From an uncultured Dehalococcoidia bacterium (GTDB lineage Bacteria; Chloroflexota; Dehalococcoidia; Lucifugimonadales; UBA1123), in the NCBI GenBank assembly GCA_951812505.1, contig CATOSI010000001.1, positions 496,001-560,000 of the forward strand: a DNA stretch of 64,000 nt, read 5' to 3'. A model generated the notes under the pieces. It ran no database searches. It was not told the DNA's origin and saw only the letters and a list, made by a program, of their open reading frames with translations. A program made the translations under genes and the position numbers. This document shows, piece after piece, positions 1-9,097 of the stretch. Position 1 is the stretch's first letter. Each line of letters opens with the position of its first letter.

Positions 1-1436
1 TGGACCCGGAGACCGAAATTCTGCTCCCCGATGCAAGGCAGATAAGCGGGAGTGTCGCGCTAGGCGATGTAATTTCGACCAGCAGCATTCCTCACAGCGC
101 CGGACGCATCGCCGCCCAGACTGCAAAACAGGTCGTTATGCAACGACTCAGGGAAGCGGAACGGGATCTCGTTTACCAGGAGTTTATTGAGAGGGTAGGG
201 GAAGTTTTCCCCGTAACCGTACAGAGAGTTGAAGCCCGCCATGTTGTCGTGGACATGGCCCGGGGCGAGGCAATCCTGCCGCACTCCGAGCAGATGTCTT
301 CTGAGCGTTATCGCCAGGGACAGAAATTCAAGGTTCTCCTGAGATCGGTAGAGCGCACTCCCCGCGGGACAGAGTTGATAGTTTCACGCGCGGACAGGGA
401 CTTGCTTAGACGCCTATTCGAAATGGAAGTTCCTGAAATTTACAATGGCGCGGTTGAAATGGTCGCTATTGCCCGCGAGGCCGGTTCCAGAAGCAAAGTT
501 GCCGTCCGTGCTCGTCAAGATGGCGTTGACCCGGTGGGATCATGTGTCGGGCTTCGCGGAGTTCGTATCCAGAACATAGTCAATGAACTCCAGGGAGAGA
601 AAATAGACATCCTGGAATGGAACAAGGACGTCGCGAGGTTCATAGCCAATGCCCTGAATCCTGCCCAGGTGATGCGAGTGGAACTCGACCCGGCTACGGA
701 TACAGCGATTGCTGTGGTACCCGACAGGCAGCTTTCGCTGGCAATCGGCAAGGAGGGTCAAAACGCTCGACTGGCTGCTAAGTTGACGGGGTGGAGCGTA
801 GATATAATGAACTCCACCGATGCTGAAGCGGCAGCGCTCGAACGCGCCAAGATTGCCGCAGAGGCAGCCGCCGAAAAGGCGCGTCTGGAAGCTGAAGAGC
901 GCGCTGCGACAGAGGACGGTTCACAAGACGAACAGGAACGCTTCGAAGAGGAGATTGCGGTTGCTGTCGCGGAGACTCCCGAAGTCGTTCAAGAACCCGG
1001 CGAAGAGCCTCCACTGGAACCTGAGATTCTGGGAGTCGTGGCGGAAGTTGAAGCCGAACCAGAGCGCACTGCTGAAGAAATCGCCGCTGAAGAGGCTGCG
1101 ATATTGGCCGAGCTTGAGCGTGAAGAAGAGGAGCTTCGCGCCGCTCTCGAAGCTGAGGAGCGTGAGAGGGAGGCGGCTGAAGCAGCGGCTGCTGCGGAGG
1201 CGACTTCGCTTAGGAATCTGCCCGAAGACATCTGGACGATTCCCACTGTGCCAGGTCAGGCCGAACCTAGTGGAATAAGGTTCGCCGAAGACATTGATGG
1301 GCTCAGGGGAGGGGTTACTGCGCGAAGAACCCGCAGGAACTCTCCGGGGACAACCGAAGGTCAGTCCCCCGCCGGCGCCGCTAGAGGAGGCCGCGGCAGG
1401 CGTGGCCGCGGTAGAACCAGCAGACGGCGGCGTTAA
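1..1436 (+). CDS. nusA: Transcription termination/antitermination protein NusA (5' partial)
   Basis: NusA binds RNA polymerase and nascent RNA and controls pausing, termination and antitermination. The reading frame is open from base 3, so the start lies outside the window; the ATG at 138 is internal, because the residues before it (DPETEILLPDARQISG, then HSAGRIAAQTAKQVV) are typical NusA N-terminal sequence. An S1 domain follows, then KH domains with 'SCVGLRGVRIQNIVNEL' and 'LAIGKEGQNARLAAKLTGW'. After the KH region comes an unusual tail: about 150 residues rich in Glu and Ala, probably helical or disordered, then an Arg/Gly-rich end (RGGRGRRGRGR). It is the first visible gene of the nusA-ylxR-infB-rbfA-truB operon. 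Family identity is certain; the role of the tail is unknown. Confidence 0.96.
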   Translation, partial: DPETEILLPDARQISGSVALGDVISTSSIPHSAGRIAAQTAKQVVMQRLREAERDLVYQEFIERVGEVFPVTVQRVEARHVVVDMARGEAILPHSEQMSSERYRQGQKFKVLLRSVERTPRGTELIVSRADRDLLRRLFEMEVPEIYNGAVEMVAIAREAGSRSKVAVRARQDGVDPVGSCVGLRGVRIQNIVNELQGEKIDILEWNKDVARFIANALNPAQVMRVELDPATDTAIAVVPDRQLSLAIGKEGQNARLAAKLTGWSVDIMNSTDAEAAALERAKIAAEAAAEKARLEAEERAATEDGSQDEQERFEEEIAVAVAETPEVVQEPGEEPPLEPEILGVVAEVEAEPERTAEEIAAEEAAILAELEREEEELRAALEAEEREREAAEAAAAAEATSLRNLPEDIWTIPTVPGQAEPSGIRFAEDIDGLRGGVTARRTRRNSPGTTEGQSPAGAARGGRGRRGRGRTSRRRR

Positions 1437-1460
1437 CTCTGACAATGTGAGGAGTGCTTC

Positions 1461-1727
1461 ATGTCCGTGCTTAGGCGAGTTCCGCAAAGAACCTGCGTAT
1501 CGTGCGGCGTGAAGACTGATAAACGTGAGCTCCTGCGGTTAGTTTCGGTGCCGGGCGACGGTGTAGTCGCTGACTTGACCGGCAAGAAGAACGGTCGAGG
1601 TGCCTATCTATGCATGTTGTGCCGCAGTGCTTCGAAATGCCTGCGGCGCGATAGGCTAGAGTACGCGTTACGGATCAAGATTGACGAAGACAATTGGCAA
1701 GCCTTGGTTGGGGCGATGACTTCTTGA
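1461..1727 (+). CDS. ylxR: YlxR family (DUF448) RNA-binding protein
   Basis: An 88-residue YlxR/DUF448 protein, a small nucleic-acid-binding family almost always encoded between nusA and infB, as here. The signature is visible: 'RTCVSCG' near the N-terminus, 'GRGAYLC' in the middle and a Cys-containing 'CRSASKC' segment before a basic helix. The ATG follows a GAGGAG ribosome-binding site by about 7 bases. The gap from nusA is 24 bases, so the genes are probably co-transcribed. Family members have been linked to nucleoid binding and RNase P; nothing here tells which role applies. Confidence 0.93.
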   Translation: MSVLRRVPQRTCVSCGVKTDKRELLRLVSVPGDGVVADLTGKKNGRGAYLCMLCRSASKCLRRDRLEYALRIKIDEDNWQALVGAMTS

Positions 1728-1787
1728 CGCTAAGCCGTCGAGACATTCTGTACCTGACTTCGTGAAAGAGGAGGTGTATGTGTAGGT

Positions 1788-3638
1788 ATGACAACGAGCA
1801 ACATATCCCAACCCACACAATCAACGACAACGTCACTCGAGCATAGTATCGAAGAGATCTCGACTGCTATCAGGCTTCAGGGGCTCGAACCTCTGAGCAT
1901 ACCGGCGGCGGTTACGGTGGCGGACTTCGCCGCTGCAATGGACGTGGGACCAGTTGAAGTAATCAAGGCCCTCATGCGCACTGGCTATATGTTCACTATC
2001 AATGATGTTATCGAACACAGTGTCGCGTCTGTGGTTTCGCCCGCTTTCGGGTATGGCCTTCTGCCACTTGAAGCCGAGTCGAGTTCAGAAACAGGTTCAA
2101 CGTCAATAGTATTCTCTCCAGATGAGGAAGAGGATCAGGAGGCCCTTGAGCAGCGTCCGCCAGTTATTACTATTCTCGGTCACGTGGATCATGGCAAGAC
2201 TACGCTGTTGGACACAATTCGAAATGCCAACGTAGTGGAAGGCGAAGCAGGTGGAATTACCCAGCACATGGGCGCATATCAGATCGAGCGGGAGGGCACG
2301 CTCATCACTTTTCTGGACACCCCAGGCCATGAGGCTTTCACGGCGATGAGGGCGAGAGGCGCACAGGTCACCGATATAGCGGTTCTGATAGTCGCTGCGG
2401 ACGATGGCATTATGCCTCAAACAGTCGAGGCGATAAATCACGCTCGAGCCGCGGAGGTGCCTATAGTTATCGCCATCAATAAAATTGATCTTCCCAGTGC
2501 CGACCAGGAAAGGGTGAAGCGCCAGCTTGCCGAGCAAAACCTCCTCATCGAAGAATGGGGCGGTGAAATTATTGCTGTCCCTGTGTCTGCGATCAATGGT
2601 GACGGTGTAGATGACCTATTAGAAAACCTGATCGTGCTGTCCGAAGTCAGCGAACTTCGAGCTAATCCTGACAGATACGCCCTCGGCGTGGTCGTAGAGG
2701 CCAGACGAGATAGAAGCCGTGGAACTGTCGCCACGCTGATTGTCCAGACTGGGACACTTGAAATTGGAGACAACATTGTGATCGGTGGTATCCGTGGCAA
2801 GATTAGAGCGATGTTCGACGACGAGGGAAATAGAATTGATTCCGCGGGCCCTTCAACCCCTGTGGAAATTCTTGGACTCAGTGGTCTTCCGGAAGCGGGC
2901 GAACTTTTCGAGGTGGCTGCTGACGAGCGCGAAGCTCGGGAGTGGGTCCAAGACTATGAAATCGAGCAACGAAGAGAACGGCAAAGCGGTCCGACACTTG
3001 AGGATGTTCACACCCGGATTCAACTTGGTGAGATTGTCGCGCTCAATTTGATTGTAAAGACGGATGTACAGGGAACTCTCGAGCCAGTGCGAGCCGCACT
3101 CGAACGCCTGAACTCAGACAGCGCGCGAGTCAACATAGTTCATATCGCAAGCGGAGGAATAACGGAAAGCGACATTCTTCTCGCCGTTGCCTCTAAGGCC
3201 GTAATCATTGGATTCAATAGCCCTCCTGAACAGGGTGCGCAGACACTCGCAAATCAGGAAGGTGTTGAGATCCGGAATTACGATGTGATCTACCACATGA
3301 CTGAGGATGTCGAACGTGCGCTGACGGGTATGCTTCAGCCTGTCTATGAAGATGTTTTCGAGGGAAGAGCGACAGTTCGTGCGGTCTTCAATCTTGGTAG
3401 GCGCGCCAGAGTCGCGGGCATCTACGTCAACGATGGGCGCATTGCGCGAGGTAATACGCTCCGTGTAATGCGTAACGGTAACGTCGTAACGACCGGTGTT
3501 CCCGCCAGCCTCAAACGCTTCCAGGACGATGTGCGAGAGATAGCGAACGGCTTCGAGGGTGGCGTTACCATCGAAGGATTCAGCGATTGGCGGGAAGAAG
3601 ACGTCATCGAGTCCTATCGCTCAGTACAGGTCAGATAG
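1788..3638 (+). CDS. infB: Translation initiation factor IF-2
   Basis: IF-2 is the GTPase that brings initiator tRNA to the 30S subunit and promotes subunit joining. The 616-residue protein has an N-terminal IF2N domain (about residues 35-85), a short acidic linker, then the G domain with G1 '[11 protein letters not shown]', G3 'DTPGHEAF' and G4 'NKID', followed by the beta-barrel and C-terminal fMet-tRNA-binding domains ('[14 protein letters not shown]', '[11 protein letters not shown]'). It lacks the long repetitive N-terminal extension of enterobacterial IF-2 (about 890 residues). A strong AGAGGAGG lies about 13 bases before the ATG; an ATG at 1778 is out of frame. The gene sits at its usual place between ylxR and rbfA. 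Confidence 0.97.
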   Translation: MTTSNISQPTQSTTTSLEHSIEEISTAIRLQGLEPLSIPAAVTVADFAAAMDVGPVEVIKALMRTGYMFTINDVIEHSVASVVSPAFGYGLLPLEAESSSETGSTSIVFSPDEEEDQEALEQRPPVITILGHVDHGKTTLLDTIRNANVVEGEAGGITQHMGAYQIEREGTLITFLDTPGHEAFTAMRARGAQVTDIAVLIVAADDGIMPQTVEAINHARAAEVPIVIAINKIDLPSADQERVKRQLAEQNLLIEEWGGEIIAVPVSAINGDGVDDLLENLIVLSEVSELRANPDRYALGVVVEARRDRSRGTVATLIVQTGTLEIGDNIVIGGIRGKIRAMFDDEGNRIDSAGPSTPVEILGLSGLPEAGELFEVAADEREAREWVQDYEIEQRRERQSGPTLEDVHTRIQLGEIVALNLIVKTDVQGTLEPVRAALERLNSDSARVNIVHIASGGITESDILLAVASKAVIIGFNSPPEQGAQTLANQEGVEIRNYDVIYHMTEDVERALTGMLQPVYEDVFEGRATVRAVFNLGRRARVAGIYVNDGRIARGNTLRVMRNGNVVTTGVPASLKRFQDDVREIANGFEGGVTIEGFSDWREEDVIESYRSVQVR

Positions 3639-3761
3639 GACGCAATTCTCACGAGGCCATAGGTAGTTCAATTCGGAAGCCGCTATCGTCGTGCGGTGCT
3701 GTTGAATCCTGAGACTCTGTGATCGCTTCATTAGTACAGGTATCTGCTCGGAGGTTCTGTT

Positions 3762-4130
3762 TTGTCGAGAAGAATCGAGCGTCTCAATTCCATGATCCGC
3801 CGTGACGTGAGCGAACTGTTACGCTATGAAGTGAAGGACCCAAGGGTGTCGGGCGTTGTGAGTGTGACTCGCGTAAACACCTCCAACGATGTTCAGCACG
3901 CAAGAGTGTATGTAAGCATATACGGGACGCTGCGAGAAAAAGAAGACACAATTGCCGCTCTGCAGTCAGCCGCTGGATTCATCAGGCGCCAACTTCGGGG
4001 CAGACTGGAGACTCGCCACGTTCCCGTCCTCAAGTTTGTCCTTGACGACACGCTGACTGAGGGGAATCAGATGCTCGAATTGCTCGATAGCCTTGCGGAC
4101 GAAATACCGGACTCAACGACTGCTTCATGA
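3762..4130 (+). CDS. rbfA: Ribosome-binding factor A
   Basis: RbfA is a small KH-fold protein that helps 16S rRNA 5'-end processing and 30S maturation. The 122-residue protein has the family opening 'RRIERLNSMIRRDVSELL', the conserved 'VKDPRVSG' and 'VSVTRVNTSNDVQHARVYVS', and ends 'LDDTLTEGNQMLELLD'. The start is a TTG at 3762 with GGAG about 8 bases upstream; no ATG fits the conserved N-terminus. The gene overlaps truB by ATGA, which indicates translational coupling. The 123 bases between infB and rbfA are able to fold but contain no clear terminator. Confidence 0.94.
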   Translation: MSRRIERLNSMIRRDVSELLRYEVKDPRVSGVVSVTRVNTSNDVQHARVYVSIYGTLREKEDTIAALQSAAGFIRRQLRGRLETRHVPVLKFVLDDTLTEGNQMLELLDSLADEIPDSTTAS

Positions 4131-5065
4131 CTATTGGTACCGTGGACGGTATTCTCATTCTGGACAAACCCGGAGGCATCTCATCCATGGATGCCGTTCG
4201 CAACGTAAAGCGCGCCAGCGGAATCAAGCGGGTAGGACATGGCGGAACGCTGGACCCAATGGCCACGGGTGTGATTCCGATTTTGCTAGGTCGGGCCACT
4301 CGTCTTATGGAATACATGCTCGACAGTTCCAAAGAGTATGTGGGTGACGTTTGTCTGGGTGTGTCCACCGACACATATGACGCTGATGGCAATGTAACCC
4401 TTCGGAGCGACACTTCCGGCGTAACGCAAGAGCAAGTAGAAGATATTCTGAAGTGTTTCCAGGGTAGAATAGAGCAGACTCCACCTATGTTCAGCGCTCT
4501 AAAGAGGCAGGGAAAGCGCTTATATCAACTTGCCAGGCAGGGAATCGAAGTTCAGCGGGAACCACGTACCATGATGGTTCATTCTATCCGGCTCGCGGAC
4601 TGGCGCCCACCCATCGCTACTGTACAAATCGAATGTAGCCGTGGATTCTATATGCGCTCCCTCGCGCATGACATTGGAACAGAGCTGGAATGTGGAGCGC
4701 ATCTCCAGTCTCTGACTCGTCTGAGGACTGGGCGACTTAAAATCGCAGACGCGGTGTCTATCGAGACCGTTCAACGCAGCTTCCAGGAAGGTTGGTGGTG
4801 GGAGTTGTTAATCAGCCCGGACAGCGTACTAGGAGACCTCAGGGCATTGGTTGTAGGTGAGCGAGGGCAGAATGACATTCAGAATGGCAGGCGGATCTAT
4901 CCTGCTCAAGAAGACTGCACGTTGCAGAAAGGCGAGCGCTTCCGGGCCTACGGCGAAGAAGGCGACTTCCTTGCATTACTTCGCTTCGATGACTCAGAAA
5001 AGTGCTTCAAGCCCGACAAGGTGTTCAAAACTCCTAACGATCAGCCGTCCACTGATTCGGGTTGA
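4127..5065 (+). CDS. truB: tRNA pseudouridine(55) synthase TruB
   Basis: TruB converts U55 in the T loop of elongator tRNAs to pseudouridine. The catalytic-Asp motif is visible as 'GHGGTLDPMATGVIPI' near residues 40-55, preceded by 'ILDKPGGISSMDAVRNVKR'. The later family segments 'FQGRIEQTPPMFSALKRQGKRLY' and 'CSRGFYMRSLAHDIG' are also present. At 312 residues it has the usual length with a C-terminal extension resembling a PUA-like domain. The start is fixed by the ATGA overlap with rbfA. Confidence 0.96.
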   Translation: MTIGTVDGILILDKPGGISSMDAVRNVKRASGIKRVGHGGTLDPMATGVIPILLGRATRLMEYMLDSSKEYVGDVCLGVSTDTYDADGNVTLRSDTSGVTQEQVEDILKCFQGRIEQTPPMFSALKRQGKRLYQLARQGIEVQREPRTMMVHSIRLADWRPPIATVQIECSRGFYMRSLAHDIGTELECGAHLQSLTRLRTGRLKIADAVSIETVQRSFQEGWWWELLISPDSVLGDLRALVVGERGQNDIQNGRRIYPAQEDCTLQKGERFRAYGEEGDFLALLRFDDSEKCFKPDKVFKTPNDQPSTDSG

Positions 5066-5117
5066 CTGTCTCCGTCCTGTATCACTAAAATGAGTCGTTG
5101 CCTGAGAGGTATGTGAA

Positions 5118-5444
5118 TTGGCAGAATATGCAGTAATCCAAACTGGCGGAAAACAGTACAGGGTCGCCACCGGAGACACTATTCGAGTGGAAGTAATCCC
5201 CGGTGATATTGGCGATACGGTCGAACTGACCGATGTGCGAATGGTTTCGAACGATGGTGGAGTAACCCTTGGTACGCCGACCGTTGAAGGAGCCAAAGTC
5301 GTGACCGAAATATCGGAGAGCGGCAAGGGAAAGAAGATCGTTGTCTTCAAGTACAAATCCAAGGTGCGCTATCGGCGTAAGAAGGGCCACCGTCAGCAGT
5401 ACACCGATCTGACCGTTACCGACATACTGATGGACCAGGACTAA
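5118..5444 (+). CDS. rplU: 50S ribosomal protein L21
   Basis: L21 binds 23S rRNA in the large subunit. The 108-residue protein begins 'AEYAVIQTGGKQYRVATGD' and contains 'GKKIVVFKYKSKVRYRRKKGHRQQYT', the diagnostic L21 rRNA-binding segment. The start is TTG at 5118 with a GAGAGGT element about 9 bases upstream. It opens the usual L21-L27 pair, and L31 follows directly. Confidence 0.97.
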   Translation: MAEYAVIQTGGKQYRVATGDTIRVEVIPGDIGDTVELTDVRMVSNDGGVTLGTPTVEGAKVVTEISESGKGKKIVVFKYKSKVRYRRKKGHRQQYTDLTVTDILMDQD

Positions 5445-5468
5445 CGTCCAGAAACCGGAGATACGATC

Positions 5469-5738
5469 ATGGCACATAAGAAGGGCGGCGGCAGCACACG
5501 CAACGGTCGAGATAGTAACGCCAAGCGGCTTGGCGTAAAGCGGTATGACAGCGAACTGGTCAGAGCTGGTACGATTATCGTCCGGCAGCGCGGCACTCGT
5601 ATCCATCCGGGGACCAATGTCGGGCTAGGCAAGGACCATACTCTGTTCTCTCTGATAGATGGTTCTGTCAAGTTCGAGCATGGACGCCTTGGACGCAAGC
5701 TGGCCAGCGTGTATCCGGCAGGGAGCCTCGCCGAATGA
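5469..5738 (+). CDS. rpmA: 50S ribosomal protein L27
   Basis: L27 reaches the peptidyl transferase centre through its N-terminal tail. The 89-residue protein begins directly with '[15 protein letters not shown]', so it is the form without the cleavable N-terminal extension found in Firmicutes. '[17 protein letters not shown]' and '[17 protein letters not shown]' confirm the family. Its stop overlaps the rpmE start (ATGA). Confidence 0.97.
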   Translation: MAHKKGGGSTRNGRDSNAKRLGVKRYDSELVRAGTIIVRQRGTRIHPGTNVGLGKDHTLFSLIDGSVKFEHGRLGRKLASVYPAGSLAE

Positions 5739-5941
5739 AGACAGGAATACACCCCACCTATTACGACGAAGCCCGTGTGATTTGCAGCTGTGGGAACAGC
5801 TACGTCACCGGCGCGACGAAACCTGAGCTTCGTGTCGAGATATGCTCCCAGTGTCATCCGTTTTTCACGGGTGAACAGCGAATCGTGGACACCGAAGGTC
5901 GTGTTGAGCGTCTTATGAGAAGGTTCGGACTCCAGCAATAG
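5735..5941 (+). CDS. rpmE: 50S ribosomal protein L31 (zinc-binding type)
   Basis: The 68-residue L31 is located at the central protuberance and subunit bridge. Four zinc ligands are visible, in 'ICSCGN' and '[12 protein letters not shown]', so this is the Cys-containing, zinc-replete paralogue rather than the Cys-free YtiA type. The start overlaps rpmA by ATGA. It is the last gene of the operon; a strong intrinsic terminator begins 26 bases after the stop. Confidence 0.96.
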   Translation: MKTGIHPTYYDEARVICSCGNSYVTGATKPELRVEICSQCHPFFTGEQRIVDTEGRVERLMRRFGLQQ

Positions 5942-5966
5942 CGGACCGACGATGAATTGCCAAGAG

Positions 5967-5999
5967 AGGGGTGGGAGCAAGTCTCACCCCTTTCCTTTT
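5967..5999 (+). terminator. Intrinsic terminator of the nusA-rpmE operon
   Basis: AGGGGTGGGA (5967-5976) pairs with TCTCACCCCT (5982-5991) over 10 bp with one G-U pair and a 5-base loop, followed by the T-rich run TTCCTTTT. It sits just after rpmE and marks the end of the operon. Confidence 0.85.
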
Positions 6000-6064
6000 G
6001 CAGATTTAACTAAGACCCATCTAGTACCAAACCCATGTGAATATGACATACTCAAGCGCCCAAT

Positions 6065-6101
6065 CGTCATTCCCGCGAAAGCGGGAATCCAGGGGTGTGG
6101 G
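6065..6101 (+). repeat. Short palindromic interspersed repeat, family A
   Basis: The core CGTCATTCCCGCGAAAGCGGGAATCCAGG contains the perfect hairpin ATTCCCGC-GAAA-GCGGGAAT. The following GGTGTGGGG is shared with the copy at 57336. Other copies lie at 9874 (inverted), 36210 and, degenerate, 55138. No transposase is present; it looks like a REP/MITE-type intergenic element. Confidence 0.85.
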
Positions 6102-6171
6102 GTTGGTTGCTATATGCCAGAAGCATTTTGAACTGGTACTAGTGTGGATAAGTTGTTTCGGAGTATGAAAA

Positions 6172-6594
6172 GTGGACTTTGATGATGTGCGTCCGTTCTT
6201 GGAGACTCACCACAGAGGTGTGATCGCCACACGCCGACCAGATGGCGCGACCCACTCCAGTATCGTCGTGTGCGGCGCATACGACGGGAATGCCGCCTTC
6301 GTGTCCGTCTATCCCAGATCCCAGAAGATACGCAATCTCCGGCGTGATCCCAATTGTACTGTACTGGCAGTGACCGACGACTGGCGACAGTATGCCGTCA
6401 TCGAGGGCCAGGCCAAGCTCTTCGACTACTCCAACATGGATGCCGAAGAGGTACGAGTGATGCTGCGAGAGGTATATATGGCCTGCAGCGACACCGAGCA
6501 TCCCGACTGGGAGGAATACGACCAGGCGATGATTGACCAGAAGGCCGTCATCGTACTTGTCGAACCCGGGCGTGTCTATGGTCTTCTGCGCTGA
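6172..6594 (+). CDS. PPOX-class (pyridoxamine 5'-phosphate oxidase-like) flavin/F420-dependent protein
   Basis: A 140-residue split-beta-barrel protein of the PPOX superfamily, which binds FMN or F420 and reduces varied substrates. Typical features are 'HHRGVIATRRPDGATHSSIV' (first strands), 'VSVYPRSQKIRNLRRDPNCTVLAV' (flavin phosphate region) and the C-terminal 'VIVLVEPGRVYGL'. The start is GTG at 6172. It lies 11 bases before the DUF1385 gene on the same strand, so the two may be co-transcribed. Cofactor choice and substrate cannot be told from sequence alone. Confidence 0.78.
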   Translation: MDFDDVRPFLETHHRGVIATRRPDGATHSSIVVCGAYDGNAAFVSVYPRSQKIRNLRRDPNCTVLAVTDDWRQYAVIEGQAKLFDYSNMDAEEVRVMLREVYMACSDTEHPDWEEYDQAMIDQKAVIVLVEPGRVYGLLR

Positions 6595-6605
6595 GGCTTG
6601 AGTAG

Positions 6606-7565
6606 ATGGCCGCTTCACAGAGACCCACTTATGGCGGGCAAGCTGTTCTGGAAGGCGTAATGATACGCGGCCAGAATCACATGGCCGTCGCCGTCCGGAG
6701 GCCCAACGGTGCAATTGCGATAGATGAGAGACCGCTATCCACTCTCTATACGGGTGTTGTGAGACGGATCCCACTGCTCCGGGGAGTCATCGTACTCGTC
6801 GAGACGCTGAGTCTCGGGATGCGCGCACTCAGCTATTCTGCCAACGTGAACATGGAGGACCCGGAGGCTGACCCAAACTCGGAGGTCGAGTCGGAAGAGC
6901 TGGGCAAGGGCGCGATTGCTTCAATGCTGCTCCTGTCATTCGGATTCGCCATAGCTCTGTTCTTCCTGCTGCCTCTGTTCGCTAGTAGGCCACTTGAGGG
7001 AATGTTCGGCAACGACATTGTGTCGAACATAGCGGAGGGAGCCATCAGACTGGTAGTGTTCGTGGCGTACATCTGGGTCATAGGGCGAATGCCGGACATA
7101 CGGCGCGTGTTCATGTACCACGGGGCCGAACACATGACGGTTCACGCGCAGGAGAGGGGAGACCCTCTCGTAATTGAGGCGATCAGGAAGTATTCACCGG
7201 CGCACCCCAGGTGCGGGACCGCGTTTCTGCTCACCGTGATGGTTGTTGCAATTGTGGTGTTCGTAATTGTGCCACGAGAGCCGCTGTGGTGGCTCATCCT
7301 GTCAAGGATCATCTTCATACCGGTGATAGCCGCGCTGGCCTACGAGGTCATCCGGTGGAGCGGTCGGTACGAGGACAATCCTATAGTGAGCCTGATAACC
7401 GCGCCGAACTTGCTTCTACAAAAGCTCACGACGCGCCAGCCCGAGGACGACCAGATTGAAGTCGCGGTGGCGGCCATGAATGCCGCACTGGTTGCGGACC
7501 GAGGCGGGTTAGAGATTGATCCAGGCACCGACGAACTCACCCTGACGGACGCGCCGCCAGGCTGA
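6606..7565 (+). CDS. DUF1385 family membrane protein (YqhQ-like)
   Basis: A 319-residue protein with the family opening 'YGGQAVLEGVMIRG', a pair of membrane segments around residues 100-165, the conserved 'FMYHGAEHMTVHA' and 'HPRCGTAFLL', then further membrane segments. Bacterial YqhQ/DUF1385 proteins are widespread and of unknown function; in Firmicutes and Chloroflexi the gene often neighbours prfA/prmC or rpmE. Here it follows rpmE after an intervening PPOX gene. The conserved His and Cys residues suggest metal binding, but this is inference. Confidence 0.85.
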   Translation: MAASQRPTYGGQAVLEGVMIRGQNHMAVAVRRPNGAIAIDERPLSTLYTGVVRRIPLLRGVIVLVETLSLGMRALSYSANVNMEDPEADPNSEVESEELGKGAIASMLLLSFGFAIALFFLLPLFASRPLEGMFGNDIVSNIAEGAIRLVVFVAYIWVIGRMPDIRRVFMYHGAEHMTVHAQERGDPLVIEAIRKYSPAHPRCGTAFLLTVMVVAIVVFVIVPREPLWWLILSRIIFIPVIAALAYEVIRWSGRYEDNPIVSLITAPNLLLQKLTTRQPEDDQIEVAVAAMNAALVADRGGLEIDPGTDELTLTDAPPG

Positions 7566-7608
7566 GTCAATTGGCCTCGAGTATATGAATGCGCTCGATC
7601 GGTAGTTG

Positions 7609-8229
7609 CTAACTCCTGCGTTCTCTCAGGGACGACCACACGTCTTCGGGGCGGACACCTGTGGCGGACATGAGGACCAAGGAGTGGTAGAAAAGGTCGG
7701 CAAGTTCATCGGCAAGATGCTCACTATCCTTCTTCACGCCGGCTATCGCGGCCTCGCCAGCTTCCTCGATCACCTTCTGGGCTACGCGCTCGGGACCGCC
7801 TTGCAATAGCGTGGCAGTGTAACTGCCTTCGGGCATTGATTCCTTGCGGTCCTGGATGACCGAGAACAGCTCTTCCAGGATGCCGGGTCCCTTTTCAGGA
7901 GACTCGAAGTCGGGGAGTTCGTCGAAAGGCGTGAAGAAGCAGGTGGGGTTTCCTGTGTGACAGATGGGGCCGTCCGGGACGACCTTGAGTAGGATCACGT
8001 CACCATCGCAGTCAACGGACGCCGAGCGGATCCTCATGTAGTTTCCCGAAACCTCCCCCTTGTGCCAGAGATCGGAGCGGCTTCGGCTGTAGAACCAGAC
8101 CTCTCCGCCTTCGAGTGTTCGTTTGAGAGCGCCCGGGTTTACGTATCCCAGCATGAGAACATCTCCTGTCTCGATGTTCTGACATATCGCGGGGGCGAGT
8201 CCTTTTTCATCCAGCAGAACGGTTGCCAT
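7609..8229 (-). CDS. hisIE: Bifunctional phosphoribosyl-AMP cyclohydrolase / phosphoribosyl-ATP pyrophosphatase
   Basis: This enzyme carries out steps 2 and 3 of histidine synthesis. Residues 1-115 are the cyclohydrolase domain, with 'MLGYVNPGALKRTLEGGEVWFYSRSR', a 'SVDCDGD' metal segment and 'CHTGNPTCFF' zinc ligands. Residues 118-206 are the pyrophosphatase domain, with 'LFSVIQDRK', 'VIEEAGEA' and 'ELADLFYH'. At 206 residues it has the usual length for the fused form. It is the last gene of the his run, 25 bases after hisF. Confidence 0.95.
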   Translation of the reverse strand: MATVLLDEKGLAPAICQNIETGDVLMLGYVNPGALKRTLEGGEVWFYSRSRSDLWHKGEVSGNYMRIRSASVDCDGDVILLKVVPDGPICHTGNPTCFFTPFDELPDFESPEKGPGILEELFSVIQDRKESMPEGSYTATLLQGGPERVAQKVIEEAGEAAIAGVKKDSEHLADELADLFYHSLVLMSATGVRPEDVWSSLRERRS

Positions 8230-8254
8230 TTTTCTCTCCGGGTTTAGGATTCAG

Positions 8255-9094
8255 TTATTGGTCGTTGGTGGAGGGTGATTCGTCAATTGGGCGGATGGGC
8301 ATCCGGTTTTGGTTAAGGTATTCCTTGATGTCTTTGACGCGGTAGGTCCCGAAGTGGAACACGCTGGCTGCGAGAACCGCATCGGCCATTCCGTAGTCCA
8401 GGGCTTCCAGGAAGTGGTTCGGGGAACCCGCGCCTCCGCTGGCTATGACGGGGATGGTCACTCTTTCGGAGATCTGTTTGATCATATCCAGGTCGTAGCC
8501 GGTCTGGTGACCGTCGGTGTCCATGCTCGTGACAAGCAGCTCGCCCGCGCCGAGCTCGTTGGCGCGAATGGCCCACTTGAGCGCGTCAATCCCAGTGGGA
8601 GTCCTGCCGCCGTGTATATACACTTCCCAGCGCGAGCGCTCATCCAGTGCCAGCGTCATATCATCGCAGGTTACGCGAGCGTCGCCGGGTCTAACGGCGG
8701 TGGCGTCTATGGCGACGACTATGCACTGCGCCCCGAAGTGTTCCGACGCCTCGCTCACCAGGTCGGGATTCTGCACAGCTGCCGTGTTCAGCGAGACCTT
8801 GTCCGCGCCAGCCTCCAGCATATGCCGAACGTCACCCACACTCCTCATGCCGCCGCCCACCGTAAACGGGATGAACAGCCTCTCCGCCACCTCCCGCACC
8901 ACATTGACCATGATCTCGCGCGAGTCGGAGCTTGCGGTAATGTCGAGCAGCACGAGTTCGTCCGCGCCTTCGGCGTCGTAGTAAGTCGCTAGCTGGACGG
9001 GATCGCCCGCGTCCCGTATCTCGATAAAGCTGATGCCCTTGACGACGCGTCCGGCGTCAACGTCGAGGCAGGGAATTATGCGTTTGGTCAGCAT
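8255..9094 (-). CDS. hisF: Imidazole glycerol phosphate synthase, cyclase subunit HisF
   Basis: HisF is the (beta/alpha)8 cyclase that joins HisH to make imidazole glycerol phosphate and AICAR. Catalytic Asp residues are seen in '[15 protein letters not shown]' and 'VVAIDATAV'; the phosphate-binding segments 'FTVGGGMRS' and '[12 protein letters not shown]' are present. The 279-residue length exceeds the usual 252-256 because of a C-terminal tail beyond '[20 protein letters not shown]'. It lies 3 bases downstream of hisA. Confidence 0.96.
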   Translation of the reverse strand: MLTKRIIPCLDVDAGRVVKGISFIEIRDAGDPVQLATYYDAEGADELVLLDITASSDSREIMVNVVREVAERLFIPFTVGGGMRSVGDVRHMLEAGADKVSLNTAAVQNPDLVSEASEHFGAQCIVVAIDATAVRPGDARVTCDDMTLALDERSRWEVYIHGGRTPTGIDALKWAIRANELGAGELLVTSMDTDGHQTGYDLDMIKQISERVTIPVIASGGAGSPNHFLEALDYGMADAVLAASVFHFGTYRVKDIKEYLNQNRMPIRPIDESPSTNDQ

Positions 9095-9097
9095 AGT

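Noticed and set aside
3645-3720. tRNA-like sequence (GGTAGTTCAATTCGG) between infB and rbfA
   Set aside because: It looks like a D arm, but no matching acceptor, anticodon or T stem could be built; it is probably just a foldable leader.
6139-6774. 211-residue minus-strand ORF opposite the PPOX gene
   Set aside because: Antisense to a recognisable PPOX gene and the start of DUF1385; no family features.
8309-8992. 227-residue plus-strand ORF opposite hisF
   Set aside because: It is the antisense shadow of a well-conserved hisF gene with no recognisable domain and no ribosome-binding support.
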